Translations under genes and position numbers: made by a program
Source of the DNA: Spirochaetales bacterium
GTDB lineage: Bacteria > Spirochaetota > Spirochaetia > DSM-2461
Length of the DNA stretch: 64,000 nucleotides
Assembly (NCBI GenBank): GCA_022360655.1
Contig: JAKSCK010000223.1
Location: 38,334 to 102,333, forward strand
Reading direction: 5' to 3'
Notes under the pieces: model-generated
Databases searched by the model: none
What the model was told of the DNA's origin: nothing
The model's input: the letters and a program-made list of their open reading frames with translations, nothing else
Part shown: positions 45,955 through 54,434 of the stretch, piece by piece
Position numbering within the stretch: position 1 is the stretch's first letter
Layout of the letters: every line of letters starts with the position of its first letter

Positions 45955-46841
45955 GATTTTTTATCTCCCAATACTTTAATTTGGATGAAAGCCAGGACAC
46001 CGGCAATGAGCACCATCACGTAAGACAGGGCCGAAGCATAACCAAAGTCGGAATTGAGCACAAAAGCCTGTCGATAGATGTAAAGGGCCGCCGTCATTGT
46101 GGCATTAGCCGGGCCTCCCTCATTGGTGAGAATATTCGGCTCGTCAAAAAGCTGCATGGTTCCGTTGGTGGATGTCACCAAAGAAAAGAGAATCACTGGA
46201 ACCAAGAGCGGCAAGGTGATGGACAAAAACTGGCGCTTTTTTGACGCTCCGTCCACCTCTGCAGCTTCATAAATCTCACCATCAATATTCTGAAGTCCCA
46301 CAAGGAAGAACACCATGTTGTACCCAGTCCATCGCCAGGTGAGGGCAATGATGATGGTCATTTTGGCCCAAAAAGGGTCATTGAGCCAGGCAATGGATTC
46401 CGGAATGATGCGAAGATTAATCATCAGATTGTTCAACAATCCATTGGTTTGCAAAAGAATCCGGAACAGCACCGAATAGGCCACCAGCGACGTGACACAG
46501 GGAAGAAAATAGATGGTACGAAACACACCGCGGAAGCGTCGAATCCCTTGGTTCAGCACCACTGCAATGATCATGGCCAAAAACACCATCAAGGGGATTT
46601 GGATGAACATGAACAGGAAGTTATGACCAAGAGCCTTCCAAAAAATCATGTCATGGAACATGCGCACAAAGTTTCCCAGTCCCACAAATTCCCGTGTCAG
46701 ACCCTTCCATTTCTGGGTGACAAGGAATAGGGATGAGAAAATTGGATAGAGCATGAATACCGCGTAAAAGAGAAGGGCGGGGATAATGAACAGCCACCCC
46801 GTCCGGTTCAAGTACCGGTGGTATTTGTTTTGAATCAACAT
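45951..46841 (-). CDS. CUT1 sugar ABC transporter permease, MalF/LacF-like
   Basis: A 296-residue permease with six helices. The EAA loop reads EIYEAAEVDGASKKRQFLS. It pairs with the LacG-like protein. AAGGA stands before ATG 46841. Confidence 0.92.
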   Translation of the reverse strand: MLIQNKYHRYLNRTGWLFIIPALLFYAVFMLYPIFSSLFLVTQKWKGLTREFVGLGNFVRMFHDMIFWKALGHNFLFMFIQIPLMVFLAMIIAVVLNQGIRRFRGVFRTIYFLPCVTSLVAYSVLFRILLQTNGLLNNLMINLRIIPESIAWLNDPFWAKMTIIIALTWRWTGYNMVFFLVGLQNIDGEIYEAAEVDGASKKRQFLSITLPLLVPVILFSLVTSTNGTMQLFDEPNILTNEGGPANATMTAALYIYRQAFVLNSDFGYASALSYVMVLIAGVLAFIQIKVLGDKKS

Positions 46842-46862
46842 GGGGAATCCTTGAAGGAATGG

Positions 46863-46929
46863 GACCAGTTCCGCACTTCGGCGGAACTGGTCGACCCCGT
46901 CTTCAGCGGATTCTCCGCCTTGTCGGGGT
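46863..46929 (-). other. Two hairpins between binding-protein and permease genes
   Basis: A 12-bp perfect stem GACCAGTTCCGC/GCGGAACTGGTC with a 6-nt loop lies at 46863-46892. Beside it is a nested structure with outer stem ACCCCG/CGGGGT (46894-46929) around an inner GCGGA/TCCGC hairpin. There is no T-run, so they more likely protect the upstream binding-protein mRNA or attenuate the permeases than terminate fully. Confidence 0.65.
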
Positions 46930-46940
46930 GAAGGATGAGC

Positions 46941-48251
46941 TTAATTACCAGAAATCTGAGAGTATTCGGTTGCTGCGGCGGCAACAACATCATCCACAGA
47001 GGCCAAATCACCGGCGTACATCAGCTGCATGGCGTTGTTGAGGGCAATGCGCATGGCCGAGTAGTTGGGTGTGTATTTGAGCACAGGAACCTGAGCCATC
47101 CAGTTGGAGAAATCCTTGAAGACGGGCTGTGAACCATAGAAGAAAGCATCTTCTGCCTGGTAGTTTGAGCCTTCACGGCTGGGAAGGAAGGTTCCCATGG
47201 CACCAGCATCTTTGAGAATACGATTGTAGAAATCCAAGGCTTCTGGACTGGTTCCGGCCCAGGTATTCTGTAAGAAGTCCACAGCCAAGGTTTTGGCCTT
47301 TGTGGTGGAGAACACATACCAGGAAGATCCACCGTTGTTGCTGGCATTTCGTCCCTTCTCAAATCCATCAAGACGGGGAGTAGGAGCCACCATCCACTTA
47401 CCAGCATTCTCAGGCTGGGATTTAAGAGTTCCCACAATCCACACACCATTGATGAAGCCAGCCGCATCCACATCATCGACGCCATTGTAGGCTGCGATCC
47501 AGTTGTTCCAGCCTTCTGCCATGTAGAGCAAGCCTTTCTCATTCATCTCTTTGAGAATGCCCAAGGACTTTTTGATGGCAGGTGTGTCGTAGTCAACGGT
47601 GCCATCGGCCCGGAAGAACTGCTCCCCTGTGGACTGAACCATGATGCGTAGGAAGTCAAAGCTGGTGTTGTCATAGGCAATGAGGGCTTTGCCAGTTTTG
47701 GCTTTCACAACTTCACCAAGAGCAATCACTTCTGCCCAGGTCATACCTTCATAGAAATCTTCTGGAGCCAATCCAGCAGCTTCCAAAACTTCGGTGCGCA
47801 AGAAGAAGCCTGTGGCCCCTGTATCAAAGGGAATACCGTAGGTGCTCTCCCCCTCGGACATGGGACCAACTTTGTAGGGGGCAAACTGACTGTAATCAAT
47901 ACCCTCGGCTTTTAAATCAACAAAGGAGCCAGGGTAATTTTGAAGGAACTTTTCAATGATGAAGTCCTGGAAGAGAGAAATATCAGGTAGTCCAACACCA
48001 CCGGCCTGAAGTCCAGCTTCAATTTTTGCTTCAATGTTCTCTGGAATGTCCACCACATTGATGGTGGCATCAGGATTCTGTGCCGTGTAAACCGCCGCTG
48101 CCTGTTTCATTGAATATCCATTGAAATTGGGATCCCAACACCAGACGGTCAACTCTCCAGTCGCAGCCCCTTCATCCTCACCATTGGCAAAGGTGTAAAG
48201 AGTTGGAACAAGAAGGAAGACCAGTAGACAAATCAGACCTGTTTTTTTCAC
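46941..48251 (-). CDS. CUT1 sugar ABC transporter substrate-binding protein
   Basis: A 436-residue extracellular binding protein (family 1) with signal peptide (to about residue 22, TFANGEDEG). The core has TVWCWDPNFNGYSMKQAA, PFDTGATGFFLRTEVLEAAGL and INGVWIVGTLKSQPEN. The absence of a lipobox Cys suggests a free periplasmic protein. GTG 48251 has GGAGAA upstream. It captures sugar for the two downstream permeases. Confidence 0.9.
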   Translation of the reverse strand: MKKTGLICLLVFLLVPTLYTFANGEDEGAATGELTVWCWDPNFNGYSMKQAAAVYTAQNPDATINVVDIPENIEAKIEAGLQAGGVGLPDISLFQDFIIEKFLQNYPGSFVDLKAEGIDYSQFAPYKVGPMSEGESTYGIPFDTGATGFFLRTEVLEAAGLAPEDFYEGMTWAEVIALGEVVKAKTGKALIAYDNTSFDFLRIMVQSTGEQFFRADGTVDYDTPAIKKSLGILKEMNEKGLLYMAEGWNNWIAAYNGVDDVDAAGFINGVWIVGTLKSQPENAGKWMVAPTPRLDGFEKGRNASNNGGSSWYVFSTTKAKTLAVDFLQNTWAGTSPEALDFYNRILKDAGAMGTFLPSREGSNYQAEDAFFYGSQPVFKDFSNWMAQVPVLKYTPNYSAMRIALNNAMQLMYAGDLASVDDVVAAAATEYSQISGN

Positions 48252-48284
48252 ATCATTCTCCTTTTCATCAAATGGGCAGAACAC

Positions 48285-48507
48285 CGCCCTCTCATGGTGC
48301 TATTAGGATGCTTTGGATTGGTGAATGGCGCCACGGACAAATATCACGATTTTTATCCCATGTTTTCTGATTTCCTTTGGAGACTAGGACATTTGTCACG
48401 ACTGATGCATTGATGGGAGCACCAAAAAGTCAATGATGAGCCCGATTTCCATCTGATCACAGCAAGGGTGGAGAGTCCCTCTTCACCATTCAACCTCGCT
48501 GAGACCT
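48285..48507 (-). promoter_or_regulatory. Upstream region of binding-protein gene with in-phase direct repeats
   Basis: The gap of about 220 bp holds two near-identical 14-mers, GGACAAATATCACG at 48335-48348 and GGACATTTGTCACG at 48387-48400. They are 52 bp apart start to start, five helical turns. This is a plausible operator for the NarL- or AraC-type regulators of the locus. No gene or clear -35/-10 was found. Confidence 0.5.
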
Positions 48508-49176
48508 CTAGGCATGAAAGGGGATTTTGTTGGCCAATTGAATGATTTCAAACCGATTATGAACGCCAAGTTTAGCGTAAACGGAGCTCACATGGTTTCG
48601 AACAGTACGTTCTGAAATGCACAGTTCTTCCGCAATTTGCTCATTGTCAAATCCCGTGGCCATTCGAGTAAATATTTCCCGTTCTCTATTGGTGAGGGTT
48701 TCCATCACCTCCAATTCCTCCTGGACGGACTGAAGAGAAGAGGAATGGCCTGCATCCATTTTGCGAATCAAACATTGCACCAGAGTGGGGGAAATTTGTG
48801 TCACCCCACTGGAAACAGCCCGAATGCTGGCAATGAGCTCTGTGGGGGAAAGATCCTTGAGTAAATATCCCACAGCCCCATAGGAGAGAGCCTCTTGCAC
48901 ATATTCATCTTTATCATAGGTGGAAAGCATCAAGATCTTTTGCTGAGCATTTTTTTCCATCAGAATTTTGGTGCATTCCACACCATTCATTTGGGGCATA
49001 TGAACATCCATGAGTATGAGTTGAGGGTGGCACTCTTCAACAAGAGTCAGAGCCTGCTCTCCATTGGAAGCCATTCCCACAACATGTATGTCGTCGGTGT
49101 AATTATGAATATAGGTTTTTAAACTGATTGCGAAGAGATCCTGATCGTCCACAATCATCACGGATATCCTGGCCAT
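48508..49176 (-). CDS. NarL/LuxR-family response regulator
   Basis: A 222-residue regulator. Receiver: D10/D11, acceptor D57 in LILMDVHMPQMNG and Lys in GYLLKDLSP. C-terminal LuxR HTH (about 155-215): LTNREREIFTRMATG and ISERTVRNHVSSVYAKLGV. The partner kinase ends 7 nt upstream. No Shine-Dalgarno is seen; TATAAT (49188-49183) lies 6 nt before the ATG and overlaps the kinase stop. Confidence 0.92.
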   Translation of the reverse strand: MARISVMIVDDQDLFAISLKTYIHNYTDDIHVVGMASNGEQALTLVEECHPQLILMDVHMPQMNGVECTKILMEKNAQQKILMLSTYDKDEYVQEALSYGAVGYLLKDLSPTELIASIRAVSSGVTQISPTLVQCLIRKMDAGHSSSLQSVQEELEVMETLTNREREIFTRMATGFDNEQIAEELCISERTVRNHVSSVYAKLGVHNRFEIIQLANKIPFHA

Positions 49177-49183
49177 GAATGAA

Positions 49184-50584
49184 TTATACCGAAGAGTGGG
49201 GGTAAGGTGGGGATTTCTGAGTGAATGAATGGTCTCCTCGCTGAATGGTGCAACGTGGTATGTGCACTTCCAAAGAAAATCCTCCCCCAGAGGCTCCTTC
49301 CACATGAATGTGTCCGCCAAGAGCTCCGACACGTTCTTCCATCCCCTGCAAACCAATACCCTTCACCACTTCAGAGGCTCCCAAGCCATTGTCTAAAATC
49401 AGTAACCTCAATTTTTCTTCTTCTAAGAACATATGAATATCAATATGGGTAGCCAAACCATGACGAATCGCATTGGTTAGGGCTTCTTGGATAGTACGGT
49501 ACAAAACAAAATTGACTCGTCTCCCAAAACTATGGGGGGCATTTCCCCAATTCACTTGAACATCCACACCTGTAATTTTTTGGAATATGGCCACAATTTT
49601 TTGAATTGCACGAAGCCCCTCTTCTTCTGGGATGGGAAGTTCGCGGGTTTTTTGCAAGGCCTTCCGAGTTTCGTTCAAGCCCTCTTTTGCTTGCTTTTGG
49701 GCCATCAAAAGAATCTCTGCCAGGTCATCAGGCGCCTCTGAAGGTATGCTGGCAGCGGCATTCAAGAGGGCGATGAGGTTCGTAAAGATGTAACCAGAAA
49801 TGTCATGGATTTCCCGGCTAATTCGATGACGTTCCCGCTCTGAGGAGCGGAGATCAACAGTTCTTGCATAGGATTGCAGATCTGTATTGAACTCTGCCAA
49901 ATGCTTCATGGCCATTTCCTGAAGCTTCATTTGTCGCTGGATTTTTCTGGCCACCTCAATGCGTTGAGCAAGAACAAGTGTCAGTATTGAAACCATCGAA
50001 TACACAAAAAATTGAGTCCCAAATTCCGGAAGAGAGAGAAAGGCAATGGAGCTTCCTGCAGGACTTCCCCAAACAGGGTTGGGAATCTGGAAAATCAGAA
50101 TCAGAAGAGCAAAGAGAGCACAAAATATTCCGTTATACGGCCGGCTCAAGAGCAAGGCTGTTTCCAGCAAAACAGCAATACCAATGATGAGCTTAACGGT
50201 GCAACCTCCACCTGCTCCATAATTCTGAATGGCCACCAGATAGACGCGGCAAAAAAGAATCAAGGTGGCCAAAAAATCGGTTTTTTGAAGAAGAAGAAGA
50301 AGACTCAAAACGAGCGATAAAAAATAGAAAAGAAGAAAGGATTCCTGGGGCAATCCCTCTTCCAGGTATGTTGGATAATGCACCCAGCTCAAAAGGTAAC
50401 TGGAAAAAAGGCCGCCTAAGAGAAGAAAGAAAACTCCATTTCCCCGCCGTAGAGCAAGGAAATGGGGTTCTCCCTTCTTTTGAAATCCTTGGGAACGTGA
50501 ATAAAAAAGACCTGGTTCTATTCCTGATTTGGCAAGAGATTCGCTACCCACTTTCACTCCAGAAGGGAGTATACCATGAAGCAA
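49184..50584 (-). CDS. DesK/NarX-type sensor histidine kinase
   Basis: A 466-residue kinase. About six membrane helices lie between 50 and 215 without a large external domain. A coiled segment (about 215-250) leads to the HisKA_3 box RHRISREIHDISGYIF with the phospho-His. The HATPase part has IQEALTNAIRHG and DNGLGASEVVKGIGLQGMEERV. The first residues are uncertain: TTG 50584 and GTG codons slightly inside are all possible. It pairs with the NarL-type regulator and follows the GH2 gene on the same strand. Confidence 0.88.
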   Translation of the reverse strand: MLHGILPSGVKVGSESLAKSGIEPGLFYSRSQGFQKKGEPHFLALRRGNGVFFLLLGGLFSSYLLSWVHYPTYLEEGLPQESFLLFYFLSLVLSLLLLLQKTDFLATLILFCRVYLVAIQNYGAGGGCTVKLIIGIAVLLETALLLSRPYNGIFCALFALLILIFQIPNPVWGSPAGSSIAFLSLPEFGTQFFVYSMVSILTLVLAQRIEVARKIQRQMKLQEMAMKHLAEFNTDLQSYARTVDLRSSERERHRISREIHDISGYIFTNLIALLNAAASIPSEAPDDLAEILLMAQKQAKEGLNETRKALQKTRELPIPEEEGLRAIQKIVAIFQKITGVDVQVNWGNAPHSFGRRVNFVLYRTIQEALTNAIRHGLATHIDIHMFLEEEKLRLLILDNGLGASEVVKGIGLQGMEERVGALGGHIHVEGASGGGFSLEVHIPRCTIQRGDHSFTQKSPPYPHSSV

Positions 50585-50657
50585 ATGGGGAACAATAACG
50601 GAAACATCCGTGTATGGAAAAACAACAAGACCATCGCTTCCCCCTCAAGAAAATCCC

Positions 50658-53150
50658 CTACTTGAGCCTCACCCCATCAGCGGATTGATGCTGTTCAGGA
50701 CGAATAAAGGCCTCTTGCTGAAGTCCCACATCTTCAAGGGAATGTTTCCATTGTTCAGAGTCCCCTTCCATTCTTTTTGGAAAAGAATTTCTTTGCCGAT
50801 TCACCTCTCTTCGAAAATTTTGAGAATACAAAGCTGGAGCTCGACAGGAGGAAACTTCAACAGAAAGAGTGGCAGCACTTGGGGCAAAGGTCCCAGGGAA
50901 ATGAGAAGTGGCCGTCAATGTTAAGATTCCAGAGTTGCGGCCTGTTTTCACCAAGAAGGGAGCAGAACCAAAAGCCGCTCGAACAGGATTCATAAAAACC
51001 TTCTCCTCATTTCCAAGGATTTCTCCATCCCCCTCAAGTGTGAGATGAATCCAATCTTCTGCATGAGGAACACGAACCCCTCGCACATCAGTGATTTCCA
51101 CAAAGAAGGGAAGAATATCACCGCCAGCACAGGGAGTGAGCGAGGCAAAATCCCCTATGATTCGCAAGAGCTCAGCTCGGCCAGGCCGGGGTTGTTCAAT
51201 CGAAACAACCGCTTTCTTGCCCACCCAACCTCGCGCTCGTATTGTGGATACTGGTTTGTCGAATCGTGTCCATTCAAAAGCGTTAGGAAAAACAACAGGA
51301 TGCGTGTACCCCCCGCTTTGACGTTCAATTTTTTGCCGTCCAATCTCCTTGCCATTGAGTTCCAAACTCACTTGCTCACAATTGCAAAAAACCATGACAT
51401 CTTCTGGACTGGATGGAGCGTATTCGTTGGCAATAAAAATTTGAGGAGCATGACCATCTGATACGGCTTGCTGGCATGAAAAGAAATGATAACTGTACTT
51501 CTCTCTCCGATGCATATCCAGCACTCCCCCATAGAAAGGATCTGGATGATATCCCCTCTGACAGTCCATACCTGCCCAAAGTGCCGCTCCAAGATACTGG
51601 GAAGATCGAGAGGTGATTTCAGGCATTGTGAGAAATTCATGCACAGCCGATTCTGGTGAAAGAAAGCGCTCCACTTGGGTCATTTGCGCCCGCTCTCCCT
51701 GGGCATAGGAATGACGATGCCTTCCATTCTGGTTGTACCAATCATCAGGAGCATCCCCCCACTCTCGAGTGAACACTGGTCGGGAATCCCGTGCTTTCAG
51801 ACTGTGGGCATAAACAAGAGGATACGCCGAGCTCCCCGGTGTTCCTCGATCAGCGGCACAAGGTCGGTCAGGATCTTCATTCCGCGCTGTTTCCAAGGCT
51901 TTTTTTGCAAAAGATCGGGGATACTCTGTTTCATTGAGAATGGGTTCCCAAATCACCACCGATGCTCGGTTTCGATCCCGGCGAATCATCTGTTGAATAT
52001 CCTTCAAAACTCGTTCCACAAAGGGGCCCTTTTTATTGAAGAACTGCCAACCAGGAGTGGCTTCAATCACCAACAGTCCTAAGCGGTCACAGGCATCCAG
52101 AAAAGAAGGATCTTGGGGATAATGAGCGGCCCGAATGATGTTCAACCCAGCATTCCTGAGCTTGATGGCATCTCGCTCATGAAGAAACGATCCAAGAGCA
52201 TTACCAATATGGGGATAATCTTGATGGCGATTCGCACCAAAGAGTTTTTTCTGATAGGACTTCCCATTCAGTATGAGCCCGTTCTCTCCATCCAGAACAA
52301 AGGTTCGTATGCCAACGGGTACGGAGATGGAATCCGAAATACCCTCTGAATTCATCAGAGTCAATTCCAAGCAATGAAGCGCAGGAGTCTCCGGAGTCCA
52401 CAACTCAGGATTCTCCCATTCCCATTCAAAATTCAAAGATCCGTCACCATCCTGCTCAAGGCAGAACACCTGCTGGGACGAATGCACCTTTTCATTGTTG
52501 GGATTCCAAAGAGTAAGCTCTACCCTCCCCTTCCAATCCTGAGTTCCGAGATTCACACCATGAACATGGCATGCACAATGGGCCTTGTTCTCATTCACCT
52601 GAAGGCTACGAAAGAAATATCCTGGATTCTCCCATCGATCATCATTTCCATCACTGAAAAAAACCGAGGAGGTTTGGATCCAAGAAACGTTGCGGTAGAT
52701 TCCGCCAAAGTAACAAAAATCCAGAAGCTCCTGCGGTTTTCCCGGTGGATAGTCAGGAGAATTGCTGTTGTCACAGGCCACAGCCAGAACATTTTCTCCA
52801 TCGAGGAGAGAATCCGTCACATCCAGGTGAATGGGGAGATACCCCCCCCAATGCTCTTGAAGAAGTTTGCCGTTCACATAAAACAAACTGTGACCCATCA
52901 CTCCCTCAAAACGCAGCACCACCCGGGTGTTTGGAATGGGGGGTGGCGTGAAACGCTTTCGATACCAAGCCATCCCCTGATAATTTCGTCCACCGCTGGA
53001 ATTTTCCGGGAGCATCTCCAGGCCATGGGGCAAATCCACATCCGTCCAATCTTCATCATCCCAATCCCGTTGCTCTGCTCCAGGGCAGTCACCTAAAAAA
53101 AATCGCCATCCAGGATTGAAATCGTAGTGGGTTCGAAGATTCTCGTTCAT
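50658..53150 (-). CDS. Glycoside hydrolase family 2 enzyme
   Basis: An 830-residue intracellular glycosidase (no signal peptide). The sugar-binding jelly-roll covers about 15-185, an Ig-like domain about 190-290 and the TIM barrel about 295-570. The acid/base Glu is in VIWEPILNETEYP near 405, the nucleophile Glu likely in FTREWGD near 462. Extra beta domains follow at the C-terminus. Beta-galactosidase, glucuronidase and mannosidase activities all occur in GH2. ATG 53150 has GGAG 6 nt upstream. It sits beside a transporter, a two-component system and an AraC regulator, forming a utilisation locus. Confidence 0.9.
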   Translation of the reverse strand: MNENLRTHYDFNPGWRFFLGDCPGAEQRDWDDEDWTDVDLPHGLEMLPENSSGGRNYQGMAWYRKRFTPPPIPNTRVVLRFEGVMGHSLFYVNGKLLQEHWGGYLPIHLDVTDSLLDGENVLAVACDNSNSPDYPPGKPQELLDFCYFGGIYRNVSWIQTSSVFFSDGNDDRWENPGYFFRSLQVNENKAHCACHVHGVNLGTQDWKGRVELTLWNPNNEKVHSSQQVFCLEQDGDGSLNFEWEWENPELWTPETPALHCLELTLMNSEGISDSISVPVGIRTFVLDGENGLILNGKSYQKKLFGANRHQDYPHIGNALGSFLHERDAIKLRNAGLNIIRAAHYPQDPSFLDACDRLGLLVIEATPGWQFFNKKGPFVERVLKDIQQMIRRDRNRASVVIWEPILNETEYPRSFAKKALETARNEDPDRPCAADRGTPGSSAYPLVYAHSLKARDSRPVFTREWGDAPDDWYNQNGRHRHSYAQGERAQMTQVERFLSPESAVHEFLTMPEITSRSSQYLGAALWAGMDCQRGYHPDPFYGGVLDMHRREKYSYHFFSCQQAVSDGHAPQIFIANEYAPSSPEDVMVFCNCEQVSLELNGKEIGRQKIERQSGGYTHPVVFPNAFEWTRFDKPVSTIRARGWVGKKAVVSIEQPRPGRAELLRIIGDFASLTPCAGGDILPFFVEITDVRGVRVPHAEDWIHLTLEGDGEILGNEEKVFMNPVRAAFGSAPFLVKTGRNSGILTLTATSHFPGTFAPSAATLSVEVSSCRAPALYSQNFRREVNRQRNSFPKRMEGDSEQWKHSLEDVGLQQEAFIRPEQHQSADGVRLK

Positions 53151-53203
53151 GCCAAACTCCATGGTTCTTTTGAATATAATGTGGTGCCTCAAGATCATTT
53201 CCG

Positions 53204-54178
53204 ATGGCCAATTTGGTGGAATCGCATGTACTATTTGCTATGTCTCAAAAACCATCTCAAAGTTCCTATCGATTTGTTCGTAAACCTCATGGAGCCGTGT
53301 TCTTGGGCTGTGGCCGTCTCCAGAAAACAAAAAGTGCAGAACCCTTTCTCCGCTACAATTTTTTCACCCTCATCCTCATCACTCAGGGAGAAGGATTTTA
53401 TGTGAACCATCAAGGTGAAAAAACCCTATTAAAAGCTGGGAACTTTGTGCTTCGAAACATTGGTGAGAAGCATCGAATCATCATCACGTCAAATCACTGG
53501 CAAGAGTATTTTCTGGCCTTCAAATCCATGGATATAGACCAAGAGATTCCGGCCAACTTTGCAAGGGATGAAAACACCGATTGGCTCTTACCCAATGCCA
53601 TGGAATCTCCCCTTGGGGGCTTGCATGACAAAACAGAATCTTTGATTGATGGGCTAGGAGTTTTAGATCGATCCCGAAGCGTTGGTCTATGCCAAGACAT
53701 TCCAGGTCTTCTTCCAGATTGGAATCAAATGATTAACACGCTTCGGGATTCACCCACTCCAATGAATCTCCAAATATCACTCCTTGAACTCATGAAGCGA
53801 ACAACAGCTCAAGCCATCAAAGCGGAGAGTCTAGAAGAGAAAGCGGCACGGCTTCTGCGCATCCATGCCCTCAGCCGAGAACCATTGGAAAAAATCCTCC
53901 AACATCTGGCCTCCTATAGCCATCTTCGTTCCCGTTTCACTCAACACTGGGGAATGAGCCCTGGAGAGTTTCGTATCCGTGCTCGTATGGATCAGGCCAT
54001 CACCCTTCTTCGAAAGGATGGAGCCTCCGTAAAAAACACCGCCTATGCCCTAAACTACAAAGACCCCAGTGCCTTCTCCAAACAATTCAAAGAGGTTTGT
54101 GGAATCTCACCAAGCGAATTTCAAAATCAAACCTTTGAAAAGAGAAGTGATGCTCTCGATTCCACCCAAGGCGCGTGA
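53204..54178 (+). CDS. AraC-family regulator divergent to GH2 gene
   Basis: A 324-residue regulator. The N-terminal half resembles a cupin sensor (FLRYNFFTLILITQGEGF, then LLKAGNFVLRNIGEKHRI). The C-terminal HTH pair covers about 215-310, with VKNTAYALNYKDPSAFSKQF and a VCGISPSEF end. The start is uncertain (ATG 53204 or 53240); neither has a good ribosome site. TATAAT occurs at about 53176, in the 53-bp divergent gap. It probably controls the GH2/transport locus. Confidence 0.85.
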   Translation: MANLVESHVLFAMSQKPSQSSYRFVRKPHGAVFLGCGRLQKTKSAEPFLRYNFFTLILITQGEGFYVNHQGEKTLLKAGNFVLRNIGEKHRIIITSNHWQEYFLAFKSMDIDQEIPANFARDENTDWLLPNAMESPLGGLHDKTESLIDGLGVLDRSRSVGLCQDIPGLLPDWNQMINTLRDSPTPMNLQISLLELMKRTTAQAIKAESLEEKAARLLRIHALSREPLEKILQHLASYSHLRSRFTQHWGMSPGEFRIRARMDQAITLLRKDGASVKNTAYALNYKDPSAFSKQFKEVCGISPSEFQNQTFEKRSDALDSTQGA

Positions 54179-54261
54179 GCCCATAAAATTCGTTAAGAAA
54201 GCCTGCTTCCAACTTTATCAAAACGACGCGCAATGGAAAAAAGGCAAAACACACTTTTCCC

Positions 54262-54294
54262 TACAAGAAAAAGGCAGATTCTTTCGAATCTGCC
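54262..54294 (-). terminator. glnS intrinsic terminator
   Basis: A 9-bp perfect stem GGCAGATTC/GAATCTGCC (54273-54294, 4-nt loop) is followed on the minus strand by TTTTTCTTG. It lies about 140 nt after the glnS stop and also separates it from the convergent AraC gene. Confidence 0.75.
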
Positions 54295-54306
54295 CTGACA
54301 TAGAAG

Positions 54307-54422
54307 TCGCAAATTGTGAGCTGGCATAGTGCATTCCAGCCAGCGGGATCATTCCAGAACTCTCTCTACAATTTGCTGATTCTACTCACGCTATCGCTCA
54401 TGTAAGAATCGCAAATTGTGAG
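54307..54422. repeat. Short intergenic repeat TCGCAAATTGTGAG (two direct copies, one partial inverted)
   Basis: Identical 14-mers stand at 54307-54320 and 54409-54422. A partial inverted copy (CAATTTGC) lies between them near 54369-54376. All are in the 3' region of glnS. Apart from these repeats and the terminator, the 54179-54434 gap shows no gene. Confidence 0.6.
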
Positions 54423-54434
54423 ATTTCTTTGGAA

